From: Cyanobacteria bacterium FACHB-63 | GTDB lineage: Bacteria > Cyanobacteriota > Cyanobacteriia > Leptolyngbyales > Leptolyngbyaceae | DNA length: 64,000 nucleotides | NCBI GenBank assembly: GCA_014695255.1 | Contig: JACJNX010000010.1 | Location: 1 to 64,000 of the forward strand | Direction: 5' to 3' | In this document: positions 57,322-64,000 of the stretch, piece after piece | Layout of the letters: each line of letters opens with the position of its first letter | Numbering within the stretch: position 1 is the first letter of the stretch | Translations under genes and position numbers: made by a program | Notes under the pieces: generated by a model | Databases searched by the model: none | What the model saw: the letters and a program-made list of their open reading frames with translations, nothing else | What the model was told of the DNA's origin: nothing

Positions 57322-58128
57322 CTAAATCTCGTTTGGCTCTACTCCCATCGATCGGAGTCGCTCAATCAGCCGTTCTGCTCGTTGCCGTTCTGCCTCTGCG
57401 CGCTCTTCTGCTTCGTCTGCGCGTTCTGCACCCGTGAGAATCACTCGCCCATCGCGATCGCACCAGCCGCGTCACGTCTTCCTCAAACTGTCCTGACCAA
57501 ATCGTGAGTCCTAATCCCACTTCCTCTAGCCACACATTTGCCCAATCTCACGGATTCCCTCAACGGAAGTCATTTCTGTACAGCGACCTGCGAAATTCGA
57601 CCAAATCCGTAGTAACGCTCCGTTCATCTCGGTTTGACCTTGAATTTGTTGCAACGGATCAAACACCACATAATACGGAATCCGAATTTGGGCATATAGA
57701 TCTTTTTTGGCGATCGTCTTCCCCTTCTGCTGTGACTTGCGGCTTAGAGTAAGTTCGTCACCTTCCGAGTTAGAGACAATTTCGATGCAAACTTCTGGCA
57801 ATTTGCCAAACTCCCACACGAAATAGGAGCAATTTTGTTTTTGGGAGAAGTCGTCTGCACACTGTACCCCCAGACTTAGCATCATGTCGGGAACGATCGG
57901 ATCGCTCTTGATTTTGTAGAACAGTCCGACATTCGCTGCTGCTAGAAACGGTGACGGAATTGGCTTAGAACTGTAGAGCGGTTCCACTAATAGCCGTTGT
58001 TTCTCAGATTGCAGGTTGTCCACGGGCGTATCGTCCTCGGTCACGTACCCGTGTGCCGGAGGCGACGTCAGATGGCTAATGTCTAGCTCAGTGACAATTC
58101 CTTCTGGATTGAGAAGTTGCTCAGTCAT
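57322..58128 (-). pseudogene. Uma2-family (DUF820) endonuclease gene with two frameshifts
   Basis: Uma2 proteins are PD-(D/E)XK restriction-like nucleases of unknown role, numerous in cyanobacteria. The first frame from ATG 58128 gives about 200 residues, including VPDMMLSLGV, LPEVCIEIVSNSEGDEL and IPYYVVFDP, and stops at 57526. The family's next segment continues in a second frame (WLEEVGLGLTIWSGQFEEDV) and the last in a third (CDRDGRVILTGAERADEAEE to the end, RLRSMGVEPNEI). The breaks fall near 57530-57545 and at about 57463. Each piece matches the usual Uma2 C-terminus in order, so this is one gene with two frameshifts. The catalytic core is upstream of the breaks, and residual activity is conceivable. 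Confidence 0.8.
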
Positions 58129-58251
58129 GGGGAGCGACCAAACTCGGATACTTCATTATCCTCGAATCCTTGGGCGCGATGAGGCATCTACAGTTTGAGA
58201 TCGGTATTTAATTGTGAAAGGTGCGATCGCTACTAGACACAAGACATCACT

Positions 58252-59403
58252 CTACAAAGAAGACATATCCCACTCAAGCGCGAGTTGCCCTGATAGCTTA
58301 CGCTGAGCATCTTCCCGCAGAGGATGATAGCGCGCGCCCTGCACATCACGAAACAATTTTTCCAGACCAAGTTTACGATAAAAGGCACATCCCCCCGCAA
58401 CTTCCATCGCTAAATCAGCAACGTTAAGTACGGCTCTAGCAACCAATGTCCGCCCTGTCATAATTTGATTCGTGGTTTCAAAACCAGGCTGACTCACGAT
58501 GGCAGTAGAAATCATGTGCTGAAGTGCCAATTTTGCAGCCATTAATTCGTTGTCTAATCCCCCCACCCTGTAGCAAAGATGCTCATCAGTGCAGCGTTTC
58601 TTTGCCAGTTGAATTGCACGATCGCGTGCCGCTTCTGCAACCCCAACGTACACAGAATAAACGATCGGAATTGCCACCATCGAGATCAGGTGAAAGATAA
58701 AATGCCACTTTCCTTGTTCTCGTCGTAAAGCAATTGCCGCATCCGGTACAAAAACATTCGATAACACAACATCATGAGAACCCGTTCCCCGCATCCCCAA
58801 TGCTTGCCAAGTAGATTCAATCTCCACACCCTGAGCAGTCATCGGAACCGCAAAATGCAATACCATAGCCCCTTTTTCTGGATCGTCATAAACAGCGCTC
58901 GTCATTAATAGATCAGCAACAGGCGCACCACTCGCAAAGACCTTGCGAGCTGTGATCAAAAATCCACCCTCGACCTTAATCGCTGTCCCACCACTCTGCA
59001 ACCAATCTGAGCCACCACTGCTCAGCATAATCAGTTGCTCGGTTGCCACTCGTTTAAGTAATCCATCCACTGGAGCCTTCTGATTGTGCCAGCGCCAAGT
59101 CGGTACCATCACCTGATGCGTGTGCATCGAAAACGCGAGCGCCGTTGAACTAGAATAGCGTCCTAAAATCCGCAGCACAGCGCAAAGATCAGCATAGCTA
59201 GCTCCGCCGCCCCCTAATTCGATCGGCACACCCGCTGTCGCCAATCCAGCCGCTTTCAACCTAGCAAGGTTATCCGCGACAAACAAATCGCTCTCATCCG
59301 CTTCAATTTCTCTTGCAGCAAATTGACTTCCCAAAGATTCTGCCAGAGAACACCAATCCATCTTTTCTGATTGGATAGTGGGTGCAGTTTGTTGTTCTAG
59401 CAT
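58252..59403 (-). CDS. Acyl-CoA dehydrogenase family flavoprotein
   Basis: A 383-residue protein with the acyl-CoA dehydrogenase fold. It has an N-terminal helical domain (LKAAGLATAGVPIELGGGGA), a middle beta domain (QSGGTAIKVEGGFLITARKV, RGTGSHDVVLSNVFVPDAAI) and a C-terminal helical domain (VEVAGGCAFYRKLGLEKLFR, DVQGARYHPLREDAQ). The C-terminal DVQGARYHPLR is typical of the SfnB/DszC-like subgroup of flavin-dependent monooxygenases and dehydrogenases. I cannot identify the catalytic Glu used by true acyl-CoA dehydrogenases, so oxidase/monooxygenase chemistry is possible. It is divergent from an HxlR regulator 105 bases away. Confidence 0.8.
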   Translation of the reverse strand: MLEQQTAPTIQSEKMDWCSLAESLGSQFAAREIEADESDLFVADNLARLKAAGLATAGVPIELGGGGASYADLCAVLRILGRYSSSTALAFSMHTHQVMVPTWRWHNQKAPVDGLLKRVATEQLIMLSSGGSDWLQSGGTAIKVEGGFLITARKVFASGAPVADLLMTSAVYDDPEKGAMVLHFAVPMTAQGVEIESTWQALGMRGTGSHDVVLSNVFVPDAAIALRREQGKWHFIFHLISMVAIPIVYSVYVGVAEAARDRAIQLAKKRCTDEHLCYRVGGLDNELMAAKLALQHMISTAIVSQPGFETTNQIMTGRTLVARAVLNVADLAMEVAGGCAFYRKLGLEKLFRDVQGARYHPLREDAQRKLSGQLALEWDMSSL

Positions 59404-59460
59404 TGAATAGTCTCCTTTAAGTCTTGTGATGCTCTTATTCTGATTTGCTAAAGAAGGTGA

Positions 59461-59490
59461 TACAAGTTCAATATCTGAACCTGATTTGTA
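59461..59490. promoter_or_regulatory. Candidate HxlR operator in the divergent promoter
   Basis: GTTCA-ATATC-TGAAC (59466-59480) is a perfect-arm inverted repeat nested between TACAA (59461-59465) and TTGTA (59486-59490). It lies midway between the acyl-CoA dehydrogenase gene and the HxlR gene, where a dimeric winged-helix regulator would bind. The assignment is by position and symmetry only. Confidence 0.45.
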
Positions 59491-59508
59491 CTCTCTTTAA
59501 AGTGAGCT

Positions 59509-60276
59509 ATGAGAAAGGGATATGGGCAATTCTGTCCGGTGGCAAAGGCTGCCGAAGTAATTGGCGATCGCTGGAACCCCTTAGTGCTGCGAGAAATGCT
59601 GTATGGCAATCGCCACTTCAATGACATTAGTCGAGGAGTGCCGCTCATGTCCCGCGCCCTCCTCGCTCAACGCCTTAAAGAACTTGAGAAATTAGGTGTG
59701 GTCATCAGCCATGAAAAGGAAACAGGGCAGGGGCATGAGTATCTTCTCACACCCGCTGGAGAAGCCCTGCGTCCCCTAATTGAAGCAATGGGAGTTTGGG
59801 CACAACAATGGGGAAGCGAACAAATTGCGCCAGAAGACTTAGACGATGCCTTATTAATGTGGGGCATGAGACGGCGAGTCAATCTTGAGACTGTGCCGCC
59901 ACAAAAAACAGTGCTTCAGTTTGATTTTCAAGGGCTAACCAGAGGGCGCAAAACTCAACGCAGTTGGTGGATGGTCATCGAGAATCAAGAAGTTGATGTG
60001 TGTCAAAAAAATCCAGGCTTTGAGGTGAACGTTTTAATCTCAGCTGATCTTAATGTGTTTACTCACGTCTGGATGGGATACACCACTTTGAATCTCGCAC
60101 TCCAGCAAGGCGCAGTTTGTTTTGAAGGCGATCGCAATCTTGTGCGTCAGGTACCAACCTGGCTATATCTCAATGGCGAATGGCGATATGGTATGGGGAT
60201 TGATCCCTCTACTGCCCAGCTAATGCAGGCTCACAAGCATGTCGCAGCAGAATGTAATAAAGCGTCTGGTACTTAG
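59509..60276 (+). CDS. HxlR-family transcriptional regulator with C-terminal SCP2-like domain
   Basis: A 255-residue protein. The N-terminal ~110 residues are a winged helix of the HxlR type (FCPVAKAAEVIGDRWNPLVL, REMLYGNRHFNDISRG, RLKELEKLGVV). The C-terminal half (~130-235) resembles the SCP2/sterol-carrier ligand fold seen in a subgroup of HxlR proteins, with a QQGAVCFEGDRNLVRQVPTW segment near its end. The extra domain probably binds a hydrophobic effector. It likely controls the divergent acyl-CoA dehydrogenase gene and itself. The single N-terminal Cys (Cys9) matches thiol-sensing HxlR proteins in position. Confidence 0.82.
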   Translation: MRKGYGQFCPVAKAAEVIGDRWNPLVLREMLYGNRHFNDISRGVPLMSRALLAQRLKELEKLGVVISHEKETGQGHEYLLTPAGEALRPLIEAMGVWAQQWGSEQIAPEDLDDALLMWGMRRRVNLETVPPQKTVLQFDFQGLTRGRKTQRSWWMVIENQEVDVCQKNPGFEVNVLISADLNVFTHVWMGYTTLNLALQQGAVCFEGDRNLVRQVPTWLYLNGEWRYGMGIDPSTAQLMQAHKHVAAECNKASGT

Positions 60277-60380
60277 TTCAATGTAACTTGTAGGGGCTGA
60301 ACGTAACCGTTAGCTTCTTCACAAAAAGCTTTTCTTGTACTGTCTCGATCGTCACCCTCACTTATCCCTGAACCCTTGCT

Positions 60381-60836
60381 CTAACCCAATTTCGCCTTGA
60401 CGATCGCTTGCACTTTCTTCCCGTCCGCCTTGCCTTTCAACTGCTGCATTGCGACACCCATGACTTTGCCCATATCTTTCGCCGAAGCCGCCCCGACTTG
60501 AGCAATAATCTGCGCGATCGCACTTTCAACTTCTTCATCAGACATCTGAGCCGGAAGAAACGTTTCAATAATTGCCAATTCTGCCGCTTCCTTATCGGCT
60601 AGATCCTGCCGCTTGGCGTTGGTGTATTGCTCGATCGAATCCCTGCGCTGCTTAGCGACTTGAGACAAGGCTTCAATCTCTTGCGCTTCGGTTAGCTCGC
60701 TCTGCCCAGAGGGACGCACACTCACTTCTTTTTCTAGCAGCACCTTTTTGATGCTCCGCAGCGTCTCTAACCGCACTTTATCCTGGGACTTCATCGCAGC
60801 TTTGATCTCTTCGGTGATGCGGTCTTTTAGGCTCAT
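60381..60836 (-). CDS. GatB/YqeY domain protein
   Basis: A 151-residue protein of the YqeY/GatB C-terminal-domain family, probably tRNA-binding, function not settled. It begins MSLKDRITEEIKAAMKSQDK and shows LETLRSIKKVLLEKEV, QRRDSIEQYTNAKRQDLADK, FLPAQMSDEEVESAI and KDMGKVMGVAMQQLKGKADG. The start at 60836 is chosen because everything upstream in frame is unrelated. Confidence 0.9.
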   Translation of the reverse strand: MSLKDRITEEIKAAMKSQDKVRLETLRSIKKVLLEKEVSVRPSGQSELTEAQEIEALSQVAKQRRDSIEQYTNAKRQDLADKEAAELAIIETFLPAQMSDEEVESAIAQIIAQVGAASAKDMGKVMGVAMQQLKGKADGKKVQAIVKAKLG

Positions 60837-61237
60837 AGCATCGTTCCTCGCGTCATTGAATTTTCCAGCATAGCTTAGCCTCATGCAAACCATTCCGTTC
60901 AAATCAGCTCTTTGTAACAGAGGTAACAAAACTACACAGGAAGTCAACGATCGACAACATTAGAAAATGGATTGCGAAGCGCGAATAAATTTGGCAAAAT
61001 AAGTTGCATTAAATACCGTTCGGCTGAACCCTGCTTGGAATTCATCTGTGATCCTCATCTCACCTGTCCAGATTGCGATCGTGCCGATCGCTCTTCTGTG
61101 TGCTACTTGTGGTTCAGTCTTAACAAATATTTCGCAAGTTTATTTGTCATTTACGAATACTTTAGATCCGCGAAACCAGGGACAATGAAAGAAAGTCCCA
61201 GTGTTAATATTGCGTTGAATGCGTTCGAGGACTTGAC
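60837..61237. other. Divergent promoter region before prs
   Basis: About 400 bases. An 89-codon frame at 60972-61241 overlaps the prs GTG start as GTGA, but it has no ribosome site or family and is not called. Promoters for both genes should lie here; I could not assign them. Confidence 0.5.
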
Positions 61238-62230
61238 GTGATCCGTTCTGCAACATTATCTCTTCCGTCTGCTCTGCCCTCAATCCCTGACAATAATCGC
61301 TTGCGCCTCTTGTCTGGTACGGCAAACGTACCCCTTTCCAAAGAGATTGCACGGTACTTGGGCATGGATTTGAGTCCGATGGTGCAAAAGCACTTTGCCG
61401 ATGGCGAGCTATATGTCCAAATCCAAGAGTCGATTCGTGGCTGTGATGTTTATTTGATTCAGCCGACCTGTCGCCCCGTGAACGACAATTTGATGGAATT
61501 GTTAATCATGATCGATGCTTGTCGGCGAGCATCGGCGCGACAAGTCACTGCCGTCCTGCCCTATTACGGGTATGCAAGAGCCGATCGTAAGACGGCTGGA
61601 CGAGAATCCATCACTGCCAAACTTGCCGCTAACCTGATTACGCAGGCGGGAGCGAATCGCATTCTAGCGATGGACTTACACGCTGCCCAGATCCAAGGCT
61701 ACTTCGATATTCCAATGGATCACGTTTACGGCTCTCCGACGCTGGTCGATTACATTGCTAGCAAACAGCTAGAAGATTTAGTCGTTGTCTCTCCAGATGT
61801 CGGGGGGGTCGCTAGAGCGAGAGCTTTGGCAAAACGCCTAAACGATGCGCCCCTTGCCATCATTGATAAACGGCGACAAGCTCACAACATTGCGGAAGTG
61901 ATGAACGTGATCGGAGATGTCAGAGGCAAAACGGCGGTTCTCGTCGATGACATGATCGATACGGCAGGGACGATTCTTGAAGGCGCGAAGATTCTTCGAC
62001 AAGAAGGAGCACGTCAAGTCTATGCTTGTGCGACTCATGCGGTCTTTTCACCGCCCGCGATCGAACGCCTGTCGAGCGGTCTCCTAGAAGAAGTAATCGT
62101 AACCAATACCATTCCGGTTGCAGAAGAACATCGCTTTCCACAGCTAAAAATTCTCTCCGTTGCCAGTGTGATCGGCGAAACGATTTGGCGAATCCATGAG
62201 GATAATTCAGTCAGTAGCCTATTCCGCTAA
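61238..62230 (+). CDS. prs: Ribose-phosphate pyrophosphokinase (PRPP synthetase)
   Basis: Makes PRPP from ribose 5-phosphate and ATP for nucleotide, His and Trp synthesis. The 330-residue protein has FADGELYVQIQESIRGCDVY, VLPYYGYARADRKTAGRESI, the catalytic Lys region VARARALAKRLNDAPLAIID-KRR and the PRPP-binding VLVDDMIDTAGT. Start at GTG 61238 (MIRSATLSLPSALPSIPDN) matches the cyanobacterial N-terminal extension. Confidence 0.96.
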   Translation: MIRSATLSLPSALPSIPDNNRLRLLSGTANVPLSKEIARYLGMDLSPMVQKHFADGELYVQIQESIRGCDVYLIQPTCRPVNDNLMELLIMIDACRRASARQVTAVLPYYGYARADRKTAGRESITAKLAANLITQAGANRILAMDLHAAQIQGYFDIPMDHVYGSPTLVDYIASKQLEDLVVVSPDVGGVARARALAKRLNDAPLAIIDKRRQAHNIAEVMNVIGDVRGKTAVLVDDMIDTAGTILEGAKILRQEGARQVYACATHAVFSPPAIERLSSGLLEEVIVTNTIPVAEEHRFPQLKILSVASVIGETIWRIHEDNSVSSLFR

Positions 62231-62247
62231 GTTCTGAACACATTACA

Positions 62248-62277
62248 CCCGTCGATCAAACACGATCGGCGGGTTTG
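62248..62277 (+). terminator. Intrinsic terminator of prs
   Basis: A 10-bp stem CCCGTCGATC (62248-62257) with GATCGGCGGG (62264-62273, one G-T pair) and an imperfect T-run (TTTGTTCTTT). Confidence 0.75.
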
Positions 62278-62406
62278 TTCTTTAAACTAAAAAGGGACAG
62301 ACCGATCGATCTGCCCACAAAGGAAATGTCTCACAAAGATGAAAATTATCAGTTCGCGGCTGATGATTTTCTCTACACGGCCTCAGTTCTCAATTCCTGA
62401 AATCTG

Positions 62407-62640
62407 ATGAAAAGCTTTGCCACTTTGATCACTGCCTGCATTATTGCGATTTGGATCGGCGCGATCGCCCTCGTCGCAATTCAAAATGCGGCTCCGATTT
62501 CGCTCAAGTTTCTCGCGTTTCAAACGATCGAATTGCCGTTTGGTCTACTGATTGCCTTCAGTGTAATTCTAGGCATCTTAGGAACCGCAATCTTGCAGCC
62601 CCTACTTGGACTTTCCCCTCAGAGCAACGATGATCTCTAG
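62407..62640 (+). CDS. LapA-like DUF1049 small membrane protein
   Basis: A 77-residue protein with two hydrophobic helices (LITACIIAIWIGAIALVAIQ and LPFGLLIAFSVILGILGTAI) and the family's central QNAAPISLKFLAF motif. LapA/DUF1049 proteins are small inner-membrane proteins linked in some bacteria to lipopolysaccharide control or envelope assembly; the role in cyanobacteria is unknown. Its stop codon overlaps that of the convergent HTH-protein gene at the palindrome CTAG. Confidence 0.85.
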   Translation: MKSFATLITACIIAIWIGAIALVAIQNAAPISLKFLAFQTIELPFGLLIAFSVILGILGTAILQPLLGLSPQSNDDL

Positions 62641-63515
62641 AGCGCGTAAACCTGCCCATCAATCAACAATCGCGTAATCCCCTTCGCTTGAAGATAAGGT
62701 GCAGCTTTCTGTAAAACTCGGCTATCTGGAATCTTGATGACCCGCTGGGTGCGAATGTTTGAGAACCGTTTCGCGACTCGATGATTGTCAAATACAGGTA
62801 AGGTTCTGGCTTCGACTTCTCCCGACGGAATTTGACCCAGTTCCGCGAATTCACTGAGCGGACGCGCAACTAACTCCGCAGCTCGATCAACCACGAGGTA
62901 ACAAGTCCGCGGAATTGCGGCTTCTGCAATTGGGAGTACCCGAATGAATTCTGCTGCGCTTAATTGAATCGATGGTAGAATCGCAGGCTCGTCATCATCT
63001 TCGTCTTCGAGGTCTTCATCTAGATTATCGAGATCGTCGAGGTCATCATCATCGTCCTCATCGTCCGCCATGCCATCTACGGTTGGGCTAAGATCGATCG
63101 CTTCAATCTGAGCCAGTTCAGGCGCTTCCTCAAGGAGCGCAGAAGTCGAGATAGGCGCTTCCTCAGATGTATTCGCTCGTCGTCGTACTCGGCGCGGCGG
63201 TGCAGGCTTTGAGGGTTCTTCGATAGATTCGACCACTTCTGGCTCTGGCAGAGTTGGTGCTTCTGGTTCGAGCAAGCTACCTTGAACCGGAGGTACCTCG
63301 GCTGCCACCGTTGTTGATCGCGCTCCGCCCCTTGAAGCGCTGCGCTTTTGCTGAATCAGACTGTCATACTCTTCCGCTGACAAACTGCTTTTCAAAATGC
63401 GGCTAATTGTCGTATTACTGACACCGTATCGCTCTGCGAGAGTTAAAGTTGTTTCTCCCGATTGGCGATACAGTTCAATAATTTGGCTTTTATCAGAATC
63501 AGACAGTCTGCTCAT
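62637..63515 (-). CDS. HTH protein with acidic linker and conserved C-terminal domain
   Basis: A 292-residue protein from the ATG giving MSRLSDSDKS. Residues ~5-45 form a helix-turn-helix (LTLAERYGVSNTTISRILKS) of the resolvase/transposase-regulator type. A Pro/Arg-rich region with a basic patch (PPRRVRRRAN) follows, then a run of about 25 mostly Asp/Glu residues around 155-180. The C-terminal ~110 residues (FIRVLPIAEAAIPRTCYLVV, RTQRVIKIPDSRVLQKAAPY) look folded and are unfamiliar to me except as a cyanobacterial conserved region. No recombinase active site is present, so a DNA-binding regulatory role is more likely. Confidence 0.75.
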   Translation of the reverse strand: MSRLSDSDKSQIIELYRQSGETTLTLAERYGVSNTTISRILKSSLSAEEYDSLIQQKRSASRGGARSTTVAAEVPPVQGSLLEPEAPTLPEPEVVESIEEPSKPAPPRRVRRRANTSEEAPISTSALLEEAPELAQIEAIDLSPTVDGMADDEDDDDDLDDLDNLDEDLEDEDDDEPAILPSIQLSAAEFIRVLPIAEAAIPRTCYLVVDRAAELVARPLSEFAELGQIPSGEVEARTLPVFDNHRVAKRFSNIRTQRVIKIPDSRVLQKAAPYLQAKGITRLLIDGQVYAL

Positions 63516-63593
63516 GAGAAACTCAGCGCGGGGCGGCAATTACTCATCTATTCTATGCTGAGCGTGATCGAATGCGGGATGCACGATAAATCT

Positions 63594-64000
63594 TCATGCT
63601 CGTCTGCGTGAATTCCCGCGCCGCGATCGGCTCAAATCATATTCCAAGGCGGCTCCGATGCCAAATAGAACGCCACTGAAGACCCAAAAGATTTCAATAA
63701 TCCCGCCGCTTTGGTAGTTCTCAAGACGAGTGGTTGCATACTTAAACCACATATCCGCGATGTAGAGCGAAAATGCTGCTGCTGCAATCATGCGCCAAGA
63801 CTGCGAGAATCGCCCACCCCAGAACGCCAAAAGCAACGTAGTCGCAATAATCAAGATAAATACGTCCGCCAGCACATAGAAATAGTCCAAAAATGGCTTA
63901 AGCGGCGCGAGCGTACTTTCGATCGTCGCAACCCATTCCGGCGCATCCTGCTTTTTCTGCTCCACGAGCTGCTTCTCCTCGATTGCAACAGGTTTCGGTG
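63594..64000 (-). CDS. Membrane protein of unknown function, start beyond the window
   Basis: Partial at its 5' end. The frame stays open to the window edge (PKPVAIEEKQLVEQKKQDAP and on), so the GTG near 63965 is probably not the true start. The visible part has a hydrophilic N-terminal segment, then about four hydrophobic helices (VLADVFILIIATTLLLAFWG, MIAAAAFSLYIADMWFKYA, IIEIFWVFSGVLFGIGAALE), and a basic C-terminus (SRSRRGNSRRR). I do not recognise the family. Confidence 0.65.
   Translation of the reverse strand, partial: PKPVAIEEKQLVEQKKQDAPEWVATIESTLAPLKPFLDYFYVLADVFILIIATTLLLAFWGGRFSQSWRMIAAAAFSLYIADMWFKYATTRLENYQSGGIIEIFWVFSGVLFGIGAALEYDLSRSRRGNSRRRA

Noticed and set aside
60972-61241. 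89-codon frame ending in GTGA at the prs start, possible leader peptide
   Set aside because: No ribosome site, and its sequence looks like random translation; the overlap with the GTG is probably coincidence.

Overview
The window is chromosomal DNA from a free-living, oxygenic cyanobacterium, probably a filamentous Leptolyngbya/Oscillatoria-type lineage. The evidence is the psaA-psaB photosystem I pair, the very frequent HIP1 palindrome GCGATCGC, a Yfr2-type small RNA, and cyanobacterial forms of LepA, ClpB, MiaA and PRPP synthetase. The species assignment is inference. Most of the window is ordinary core genome. I see no prophage, CRISPR array, intact insertion sequence or rRNA operon.

Layout. 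1-0.99 kb: gene-poor, decayed DNA with a C-terminal scrap of a membrane-channel gene. 1-4.1 kb: hisC and convergent htpG. 4.5-17.1 kb: a signalling-rich block with a sensor kinase/LuxR regulator pair, an amidase, an MFS transporter, a response-regulator PP2C phosphatase with an RsbW-like kinase, a secreted protein and a giant hybrid kinase. 17.1-22.4 kb: prfB (with a programmed frameshift), an SNase-like protein, gyrB and miaA. 22.4-25.1 kb: a small accessory island with an Rpn-type nuclease, a helical unknown, a seven-unit tandem repeat, the deletion scar of a large DNA methyltransferase, and a vapBC-type toxin-antitoxin pair. 25.1-28.8 kb: folB, a GT39 glycosyltransferase and an Rqc2/NFACT protein. 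28.9-31.8 kb: a Yfr2-like RNA and a Zur-box-preceded znuACB zinc importer. 31.9-36.3 kb: exopolysaccharide genes including GDP-fucose synthesis. 36.3-40.4 kb: a thioredoxin-NHL protein, a repeat-bearing exported protein and a MAPEG protein. 40.8-45.3 kb: psaA-psaB. 45.4-54 kb: a small membrane protein, a GAF histidine kinase, a small RHH-like protein, lepA, UDP-xylose pathway genes and an acyltransferase. 54.2-64 kb: tRNA-Glu, clpB, a frameshifted uma2 pseudogene, an acyl-CoA dehydrogenase with a divergent HxlR regulator, a YqeY-like protein, prs, a LapA-like protein, an HTH protein with an acidic linker, and a membrane protein running off the right edge.

How the genes work together. Two loci supply nucleotide sugars: GDP-mannose to GDP-fucose at 34-36 kb, and UDP-glucose to UDP-glucuronate to UDP-xylose at 50.6-53 kb. 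With the priming sugar transferase and the GT4 enzyme they suggest an extracellular heteropolysaccharide. The znu operon is probably Zur-controlled. The phosphatase/anti-sigma-like pair at 9.6-11.7 kb looks like a partner-switching output whose STAS partner is not encoded here.

The most notable observations are the prfB recoding site, the phased tandem repeat at 23.9-24.0 kb, three separate gene-decay scars (mechanosensitive channel, DNA methyltransferase, uma2), the HxlR-SCP2-like regulator facing an acyl-CoA dehydrogenase, and the exported protein with four GGFF(N/D)RFKR motifs. I did not find strong evidence of a wholly new multi-gene system.
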